Assembly (NCBI RefSeq): GCF_000423225.1
Contig: NZ_KE383991.1
Coordinates: forward strand, 1,002,217-1,066,216
Length of the DNA: 64,000 bases
Direction: 5' to 3'
Source: Kaistia adipata DSM 17808
Lineage (GTDB): Bacteria; Pseudomonadota; Alphaproteobacteria; Rhizobiales; Kaistiaceae
Part shown: positions 58,042 through 64,000 of the stretch, one piece after another
Layout of the letters: the number at the start of each line of letters is the position of its first letter
How positions within the stretch are numbered: position 1 is the stretch's first letter
The notes under the pieces: model-generated
Databases searched by the model: none
Told to the model about the DNA's origin: nothing
Seen by the model: the letters and a program-made list of their open reading frames with translations, nothing else
Position numbers and translations under genes: made by a program

Positions 58042-59258
58042 TCGCCGCCCGCGCCCGTCGGCTTGTCACAGCCGGCGCCCTCCTCCTCGCCGCCGCCCTG
58101 CCCGCGGCCCATGCCGACGGGCTCGACCGCGCGGTCGGCAAGGCGCTGTTCGACCGCATCTGGGTGCAGGCGCCCTCCTCGACGCTCGCCAATGATGGGC
58201 TCGGCCCGCTCTTCAACGAGAAGAGCTGCGCCAGCTGCCATTCCGGCAAGGCGCTCTCGGCCAAGATCACCGCGCAGCCGGACGGCACGCTGGTCCAGCG
58301 CGGCATCGTCACCCGGCTCGGCGACGCGAAGGGCAAGGGCGATCCGGTCTATGGCCGGCAGATCCAGCCGCGCGCCGTCTCGGGCCTGACGAGCGAGGGC
58401 ACGGTCGACTATGCCGTGCCGGCGACGCCGGGCGGGCCGCTCGCTGTCACCTTCGCGCCGAGCCGCGGCGATCTGGCCGACGCGACCCGGCTCGGCCCGC
58501 GCCAGGCGCCATCGCTGCGTGGCATCGGGCTGATCGAGAAGGTCGACGAGGCGGCGATCCTGGCGCAGGCGGCCGAACCCAAGCCGGACGGCGTCGCCGG
58601 CCGCGCCCGGATGATCGAGACAGACGGCAAGCGCCGCGTCGGCCGCTATGGCTGGAAGGCCGCGGCCCCGACCCTCGATCAGATGACATCGGACGCCTTC
58701 ATGCTCGACATCGGCATGTCGAGCCCGCTCAGCCCGCATCCCTACGGCGACTGCACGGCGGCGCAGCCGGACTGCCTCGCCGCGCCGCATGGCCAGAGCC
58801 CGACCTTCGACAACGAGGAAATCTCGGCCGAGATGGTGCGGCTCCTCAACGCCTATCTCGCCAACCTCGCCGCGCCCGCGCCGGTCGAGCCGGCCCCGCC
58901 CGGCGCCGCGCAGTTCGCGTCCATCGGCTGCGCCGCCTGCCATGTGCCGAGCCTCGCCGGCCGCGACGGCAAACCGGTCACGCTCTACAGCGACCTCCTG
59001 CTGCACGACATGGGACCCGGCCTCGACGACGGCGTCGGCGAGCCCGGCGTCGCCTCGTCGGAATGGCGGACGCCGCCGCTCGTCTCGCTCGCCTTCCGCA
59101 CCGGCGATAACAGCCGCTTCCTGCATGACGGCCGCGCCGGCACGCTCGACGAGGCGATCCGCGCGCATGGCGGCGAAGCCATGGCGGCGAAACTGCGCTA
59201 TGAAGCACTGGCCGCGGCCGACAAGGCCGCGCTCATCGCCTATCTGGAAACGCTATGA
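58038..59258 (+). CDS. Di-haem oxidoreductase family protein (DHOR/MauG-like)
   Basis: 406 residues from ATG 58038 (ATGA overlap). Signal peptide (AAALPAAHA). Two c-type haem sites: CASCHSGKAL near residue 63 and CAACHVPSL near residue 300. The family is the di-haem oxidoreductase group usually next to imelysins and DUF1513. It would carry electrons in the periplasm. Its stop overlaps the second imelysin start. Confidence 0.9.
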   Translation: MIAARARRLVTAGALLLAAALPAAHADGLDRAVGKALFDRIWVQAPSSTLANDGLGPLFNEKSCASCHSGKALSAKITAQPDGTLVQRGIVTRLGDAKGKGDPVYGRQIQPRAVSGLTSEGTVDYAVPATPGGPLAVTFAPSRGDLADATRLGPRQAPSLRGIGLIEKVDEAAILAQAAEPKPDGVAGRARMIETDGKRRVGRYGWKAAAPTLDQMTSDAFMLDIGMSSPLSPHPYGDCTAAQPDCLAAPHGQSPTFDNEEISAEMVRLLNAYLANLAAPAPVEPAPPGAAQFASIGCAACHVPSLAGRDGKPVTLYSDLLLHDMGPGLDDGVGEPGVASSEWRTPPLVSLAFRTGDNSRFLHDGRAGTLDEAIRAHGGEAMAAKLRYEALAAADKAALIAYLETL

Positions 59259-60358
59259 TCGCGATCACGAAACGCCTGCTGCTGCTCTCGCCGCTCCTGA
59301 TCGCGGCCAAGCGCGCCTTCGCGCAGTCCACCGACGCGCCGGTGAAGCCGGGGCCGAGCGCCGAGGCGCTGGCGCTCGTCGCCGACAAGGCAATCTCGGG
59401 CTATTTCATTCCGGCCTACGAACAGCTGCAGAAGGCGACCGCCGCGCTCGTTGCCGCGATGACCGAGAGCTGCAAGAACCCCGGCGCGACGCCGGACCCG
59501 GCCGTCCGCGCCGCCTTCGAAAAGCTGCTGCAGGCCTGGGCGCGCGCCGATTTCCTGCGCTTCGGCCCGATGGCCGAGAAGGCGCGGCTCGAGCGCTTCT
59601 CCTTCCTGCCCGATCCGCACGGCACCGGCACCAGGCAATTGCGCCAGATCCTCGCCAAGCCCGATCCGGCGCTGCTGGAGCCGGGCGCCATCGCCAAGCG
59701 CAGCGCCGCCGTGCAGGGCCTGCCCGCCTTCGAGGCGCTCGTTTTCGGCACATCCGATGACGCCGAGACCGCCGCCTATCGCTGCCAGCTGGCGCTCCGC
59801 ATCGCCGAGAACCTAAACACCATCGCCGGCGAGGCCGTCACCGAATGGACGAAGCCGGGCGGCTGGCGCGAGCTGATGCTGAAGCCGGGCGGCGCCAACA
59901 TCGTCTATCGCGACGCGACCGAGCCGCTGGTCGAGGTCCTGAAGGCGATCGTGACGGGACTGCAGCAGATGCGCGACCAGCGCCTGCTGCCGGCGCTCGG
60001 CAAATCCTTCGACAAGGCCAAGCCGAACCGCGGCGCCTTCGTCCGCTCGGGCGAGAGCTTCGCCTATCTGAACGCCTCGATCGACGCGATCGACGAACTG
60101 GTCGAGCGCTCCGACGTGTTCAGCCTGACGCCGAACGACGCCGCCACGCTTCTGGCCGCGACCGAGGCGACCTCGAACGAGTTCCGCCAGGCGCTCAATG
60201 TCGGCAAGCCATGGAACGGGGCCTTCGCCGACCAGGCCTCCTATGACAGCCTGAAGCGCGCCTTCGACGTGCTGAAGACGCTGGAGGACATCTTCAACTT
60301 CCGTTTCGCGGAGGCGGCGGGGATCTCGCCGGGATTCAATGCGCTCGACGGCGACTGA
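59255..60358 (+). CDS. Second imelysin-family protein
   Basis: 367 residues. Signal peptide (AAKRAFA). Imelysin-like helical repeats (YRCQLALRIAENLNTIAGEA; EWTKPGGWRELM). The GxHxxE hallmark of the first copy is not seen: the equivalent region reads GLPAFEALVFG, with Pro-Ala replacing the His. Typical of the second imelysin in such loci. Coupled to the di-haem gene (4-bp overlap) and overlapping DUF1513 by 20 bp. Confidence 0.88.
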   Translation: MIAITKRLLLLSPLLIAAKRAFAQSTDAPVKPGPSAEALALVADKAISGYFIPAYEQLQKATAALVAAMTESCKNPGATPDPAVRAAFEKLLQAWARADFLRFGPMAEKARLERFSFLPDPHGTGTRQLRQILAKPDPALLEPGAIAKRSAAVQGLPAFEALVFGTSDDAETAAYRCQLALRIAENLNTIAGEAVTEWTKPGGWRELMLKPGGANIVYRDATEPLVEVLKAIVTGLQQMRDQRLLPALGKSFDKAKPNRGAFVRSGESFAYLNASIDAIDELVERSDVFSLTPNDAATLLAATEATSNEFRQALNVGKPWNGAFADQASYDSLKRAFDVLKTLEDIFNFRFAEAAGISPGFNALDGD

Positions 60359-61454
60359 ACGTTTCCCCTTCGGCGCGCTGGCCGATGCGCTGCGCGCCAT
60401 CCTGCCCTTCGCCCGCCCGCTGGGCGGCGCGGAAGAGCGCCCCGTCTTCGTCTCCTCGGTCCGCGTCGGCCCGCGCCAGCACATGCTGATGCTGATCGAC
60501 GAGCGCGGCGGCGTCGTTGGCCGCATGCCGCTCGCCGGTCGCGGCCATGATATCGCGGTCGATCCGGCCCGCCGGCGCGTCGCCGTCTTCGCCCGCCGGC
60601 CCGGCTATTTCGCCGTCATCGTCGACGTTGCCTCGATGACGCCGCTCGCGACGATCACGCCGCCCGAAGGACATCACTTCTTCGGCCACGGCATCTTCTC
60701 GACCGATGGCCGCCTGCTCTACGCGACTGAGAACAATTTCGACGGCGAGCGCTCGCGCGGCGTCATCGGCGTCTATGACGCGTCGGGCACCGACTATCAG
60801 CGGATCGGCGAATTCGAGACGCATGGCGTCGACGCGCACGAGATCCTGCTCGCCCCCGACGGCCGCACGCTGGTCATCGCCAATGGCGGCATCGAGACCC
60901 ACCCCGACTATGGCCGCCAGAAGCTCAACCTCGCCGAGATGCGCCCCTCCATCGTGCGCATCGACAGCGAGACCGGCGACCTTCTGGAAGAGACCGTGCT
61001 CGACCCGGCGCTGAACCGGCTCTCCATGCGCCACATGACCTTCGACGGCGCCGGCAATGTCTGGTTCGGCTGCCAGTGGGAGGGCGCGCGCAGCGAGCGG
61101 CCGCCGCTGGTCGGCCGCATCGGCCGCGACGGCGCCGCCCGGCTGATGAGTTTTCCGGACGCGATCGCTCCCCTCGCCCGCAACTATATCGGCTCGGTGG
61201 TAGCGAGCCGCGACGGCTCGACCATCGCCACCTCCTCGCCGATCGGCGGGCAGGTGTTCTTCTGGGACGCGGCGAGCGGCGATTTCCGCGATGCGCTGGC
61301 GCTGCCGGACGGATGCGGCGTGGCGCCGACCGAAGACGCCGCCTTCCTCGCCACCGCTGGCGACGGCCGCGTCATGCGCGCCGGCGACGGCCGCCTCGAT
61401 CCGGTCGCCCGACGCCACGAGCAGTTCGACAACCACCTGCGCCGGATCGACTAG
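60339..61454 (+). CDS. DUF1513 domain-containing protein
   Basis: 371 residues, predicted beta-propeller with repeated blocks: GRGHDIAVDPARRRVAVFAR, GHHFFGHGIFSTDGRLLYAT, DAHEILLAPDGRTLVIANGG and SMRHMTFDGAGNVWFGCQWE. Such DUF1513 genes form the last member of imelysin/di-haem clusters. This copy lacks an obvious Tat signal at its N-terminus, unlike most relatives, so the true start or localisation is unclear. Its stop TAG lies inside a CTAG shared with the convergent cfa stop. Confidence 0.88.
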   Translation: MRSTATERFPFGALADALRAILPFARPLGGAEERPVFVSSVRVGPRQHMLMLIDERGGVVGRMPLAGRGHDIAVDPARRRVAVFARRPGYFAVIVDVASMTPLATITPPEGHHFFGHGIFSTDGRLLYATENNFDGERSRGVIGVYDASGTDYQRIGEFETHGVDAHEILLAPDGRTLVIANGGIETHPDYGRQKLNLAEMRPSIVRIDSETGDLLEETVLDPALNRLSMRHMTFDGAGNVWFGCQWEGARSERPPLVGRIGRDGAARLMSFPDAIAPLARNYIGSVVASRDGSTIATSSPIGGQVFFWDAASGDFRDALALPDGCGVAPTEDAAFLATAGDGRVMRAGDGRLDPVARRHEQFDNHLRRID

Positions 61455-62692
61455 GCCCGTTCCGCCGCCGGTTCGCGGCCGGCCAGCGCGCGCTCGTCGT
61501 CGACGATGTAGTCGCGGATGACCGGCACGTCGTCGCGCTTGGACGAGACCAAGAGCTGGTAGACCATGTTGGAGCCGTGCAGGAAGCCGAGCTCGACGGC
61601 GACCAGGTAGAACTCCCACATCCGCGCGAAGCGCTCGCCCTGCATGGCGACGACCTCGTCGCGGACCGCCAGAAAGCGTTCGCGCCAGGCCTTGATCGTC
61701 CAGTAGTAGTGAAGCCGCCAGATCTCGCAGTCATCGACCCAGAGCCCGGATTGCTCGGTGGCGGCGAAGACTTCCGAAAGCGCCGGCACATAGCCGCCGG
61801 GGAAGATGTATTTGCGGATGAAGGGCGCGGTCGAGCCCGGCGGCGACATGCGGCCGATGGCGTGGATCATGGCGAAGCCGCCCGGCTTCAGCAGCTTCCG
61901 CACCGTGCCGAAATAATCCTCGAAATGCGCGACGCCGACATGCTCCATCATGCCGACCGAGACGACGCGGTCGAACTGGCCCTCGAGCTTGCGGTAGTCG
62001 ATCTCGACGAAGGTGACCTTGTCGGCGACGCCCGCCTCCTCGACCCGCCGTCGCGCGGTCGCGAGCTGGTCGGTCGAGACGTTGATGGCGGTGACCCTGG
62101 CGCCGCAATGGACCGCGAGATAGATCGCGAGCGAGCCCCAGCCCGAGCCAATCTCGGCGACCGTCATGCCGGGCTCCAGCTTCAGCTTGGCGGCGATGTG
62201 GCGGAGCTTGTTGATCTGCGCGCTCTCCAGATCCTCGTCGGGATGGCTGAAATAGGCGCAGGAATAGTTCATGCCCTTGTCGAGCCAGAGCCGGTAGAAG
62301 GCCTCCGGCAGGTCGTAATGCGAGCGCGCATTGTCGGCGGCGACGCCGACGATATTCGCCTGGTGCCGCCGCTTCAGCATCTTCCACGCCTTGCGCAATG
62401 ATCTCTGGATCGGATGCGCGGCGAGCCCGGTGCGGTTGACCGAGAAGAGCAGCAGCAGGTCATAGATCGAGCCGCCATGCTCGACCAGAAGCCGCCCATC
62501 CATATAGGCCTCGGCGGACTTCAACTCGGGATTGAGGAAGATCTCCCGCTCGACCGCCTTGTCGGTAAAGCGGATCGTCACGTCCGGCCCGTCCTGTCCC
62601 GAGCCGAAGACGTGGCGCGTCCCGGCATGGTCGAGAACGGTCAGCCGCCCGTTCCGGACGAACCGCTTCAAAAGATGAGACAGCAAGCGCAT
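61451..62692 (-). CDS. Cyclopropane-fatty-acyl-phospholipid synthase family methyltransferase
   Basis: 413 residues from ATG 62692, preceded by GGGGGA; the frame to 62770 is not needed. SAM motif I: VAEIGSGWGSLAIYLA, then MNYSCAYFSHPDEDLESAQ and VSVGMMEHVGVAHFEDYF, with the catalytic region IFPGGYVPALSE, all diagnostic of the CFA synthase group. Adds a methylene across cis double bonds of membrane phospholipids (or, in related enzymes, methylates other lipids). The stop overlaps the DUF1513 stop by 4 bp. Confidence 0.9.
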   Translation of the reverse strand: MRLLSHLLKRFVRNGRLTVLDHAGTRHVFGSGQDGPDVTIRFTDKAVEREIFLNPELKSAEAYMDGRLLVEHGGSIYDLLLLFSVNRTGLAAHPIQRSLRKAWKMLKRRHQANIVGVAADNARSHYDLPEAFYRLWLDKGMNYSCAYFSHPDEDLESAQINKLRHIAAKLKLEPGMTVAEIGSGWGSLAIYLAVHCGARVTAINVSTDQLATARRRVEEAGVADKVTFVEIDYRKLEGQFDRVVSVGMMEHVGVAHFEDYFGTVRKLLKPGGFAMIHAIGRMSPPGSTAPFIRKYIFPGGYVPALSEVFAATEQSGLWVDDCEIWRLHYYWTIKAWRERFLAVRDEVVAMQGERFARMWEFYLVAVELGFLHGSNMVYQLLVSSKRDDVPVIRDYIVDDERALAGREPAAERA

Positions 62693-63165
62693 GCGTGTTC
62701 CCCCGTCCAGCCCGACGATGAAAGCGGCTGGAGCGGGATTGTGCAACCGGAAAGGCAAGAGGAACCGCACCGATTACGGGGCGTGGATCCTCGAACAACG
62801 GTTTTGATTGCCGTATCAAACGTTTAACCAGGCGACGTCATCATCTGGAGTCTGCCCCCAGCAACTGCGACACGGTCGAACCGCGCCGATCGGCGTGCTT
62901 CAGGCGGCCGTCCCAGATGGCCCGACATGCTCTGGCGGCGACACGGCCCCAGAGCGGAAAACGCCGCGCGTTGCCGTATTGGCCAGGCCGCCCATGCGGA
63001 GACCGGAACAATGCAACTCATCCAGCCGTCAGCATGGTTGTTCTGTCACTGTTGACGGAGCCGGCTTGAACCCTACCTTGCGCCTCAGGCCCAGCCCTGC
63101 GAACGCGTCATCCCGGATCAGACAACGGGAAACAACGGAGCGTCGGCGCCAGAGGAGGAACGCAG
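62693..63165. other. 473-bp gap, no gene supported
   Basis: Between divergent cfa and the amidohydrolase gene. Short frames occur on both strands (for example 62808-63251 plus and 62824-63021 minus) but show no family pattern and overlap the next gene. The gap must hold two divergent promoters; a TTGACG at 63052 is a possible -35 but has no good -10. Confidence 0.5.
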
Positions 63166-64000
63166 TTGATCGGCAATCTCGCGAAACGTCTCGGTCTGGC
63201 CGCCATGTTGTTGTTCTGTGCCGCGGGCGCATCGGCGCGGGAGACGGCTGAAACCATCTATATCGACGGTGACATACTGACGATGAAGGGCGATGCCCCG
63301 GCCTATGTCGAGGCGCTTGCAGTCAAGGACGGGAGGATCCTCTTCGCCGGCTCCCGCGACGAGGCTATGGCGATGGCCGACGGCACCACCCGACTCGTCG
63401 ATCTGGCCGGAAAGACCTTGATGCCGTCATTCATCGACGGCCATAGTCACTACATCAACTCGCTGCTTGTCGCCAATCAGGCCCAAGTCTATGCCCCGCC
63501 GTCAGGCAACGGCAAGGATGTTCCCAGTATCATCGCCGAGATTAGGCGCTTCGCGACAGAACGGAACATCCCGAAGGGCAAGTTGATCATGGCCTATGGC
63601 TATGACGATTCGGTCATGCCCGATGGCCGCCTGCTGACCCGCGACGACCTCGACGCGGCCTTCCCCGACAATCCGGTCCGCGTCGACCACGTCTCGATGC
63701 ACGGCGCGGTCATGAACAGCCTGGCGTTGGCGAAATACGGCATCAGCGCTGCGACGCCGACGCCGCCGGGCGGCGTGATCGTCCGCAAGCCGGGAACCGA
63801 GGAGCCCTGGGGGCTGATCATGGAGACGGCGTTCCTTCCGGTGATGGAGCGGGCGGAGCCGATGACCGCGGAGCAGGAGATCGAATGGAGCCGAGCCGGG
63901 CAGATGCTCTACGCCCAGGCCGGCATCACAACCGCACATGAGGGCGCGTCGCACCTTCCCCAGTTCGAGACCATGCGCCGTGCCAGCGAGGCTGGCGCCA
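63166..64000 (+). CDS. Secreted amidohydrolase family protein (YtcJ/NfdA-like), 5' part
   Basis: The gene begins at TTG 63166, five bases after AGAGGAGGAA, and is open to the right edge (278 residues visible). Signal peptide ends after GASA. Amidohydrolase start motif is seen as IDGDILTMKGDAPAYVEALA, then LVDLAGKTLMPSFIDGHSHY with the HxH metal pair, and TTAHEGASH further on. Full members have about 550-600 residues, so roughly half is missing. N-substituted formamide or carbamate-like substrates are typical but not assigned. Confidence 0.85.
   Translation, partial: MIGNLAKRLGLAAMLLFCAAGASARETAETIYIDGDILTMKGDAPAYVEALAVKDGRILFAGSRDEAMAMADGTTRLVDLAGKTLMPSFIDGHSHYINSLLVANQAQVYAPPSGNGKDVPSIIAEIRRFATERNIPKGKLIMAYGYDDSVMPDGRLLTRDDLDAAFPDNPVRVDHVSMHGAVMNSLALAKYGISAATPTPPGGVIVRKPGTEEPWGLIMETAFLPVMERAEPMTAEQEIEWSRAGQMLYAQAGITTAHEGASHLPQFETMRRASEAGA

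Noticed and set aside
62808-63251. 147-codon plus-strand frame in the gap before the amidohydrolase
   Set aside because: No motif, overlaps the amidohydrolase start in another frame, composition like non-coding GC-rich DNA.

Overview
The window is a GC-rich, densely packed chromosomal segment of an alphaproteobacterium, most likely a member of the Hyphomicrobiales (Rhizobiales). The basis is gene content and order: DUF1285-NUDIX-DUF6111-cca back to back with MoxR-DUF58-DUF4159, separate petA/petB/petC, a rhizobial-type rhamnose locus (rhaDI divergent from a DeoR regulator and an ABC importer), an AztABC/ZnuABC-like zinc operon and an imelysin/di-haem/DUF1513 iron cluster. The genus cannot be fixed from the sequence alone. 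No rRNA, tRNA, CRISPR, insertion sequence or prophage was seen.

Layout. 1-6.0 kb: end of a possible pth gene, ychF, then minus-strand housekeeping genes (DUF4282, GST, apt, mtnP, hemF, trmL). 6.0-10.2 kb: two paralogous half-size ABC exporters. The second is preceded by a candidate short leader ORF and a strong hairpin. 10.5-13.3 kb: petABC (cytochrome bc1), ending in a terminator shared with the convergent cca gene. 13.3-16.1 kb: minus-strand operon DUF1285-nudL-DUF6111-cca. 16.2-23.0 kb: MoxR ATPase, DUF58 and two large membrane proteins. 23.2-29.9 kb: mixed small genes (GNAT, NUDIX, phosphoesterase, YbaK, a family-5 solute-binding protein with an odd insert, two tandem glycine-zipper lipoproteins).

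30.1-44.0 kb is an L-rhamnose catabolic island: rhaI and bifunctional rhaD leftward; rhaR, an ABC importer (ATPase, two permeases, binding protein), a second class II aldolase, two paralogous FGGY kinases and the mutarotase rightward. Imported L-rhamnose would be epimerised by RhaM, isomerised by RhaI, phosphorylated by a kinase, then split and oxidised by RhaD. 44.2-51.1 kb is a second catabolic operon of unassigned substrate: a glutamine-synthetase-like ligase, ALDH, iron-dependent ADH and PfkB kinase, translationally coupled to a membrane alpha/beta-hydrolase-like protein and an isoprenylcysteine-methyltransferase-like protein.

51.3-54.2 kb is a zinc ABC importer operon with a His-rich small membrane protein and an upstream Zur-like box. 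Sharing its 440-bp upstream gap is a rightward iron cluster (54.7-61.5 kb) with an Irr/ICE-like box: a Cys-rich small protein, imelysin, multicopper oxidase, di-haem protein, second imelysin, DUF1513. A cfa-type methyltransferase converges on it with overlapping stop codons, and a secreted amidohydrolase runs off the right edge. Three copies of a 123-124 bp structured repeat and several short REP-like palindromes lie in intergenic gaps.
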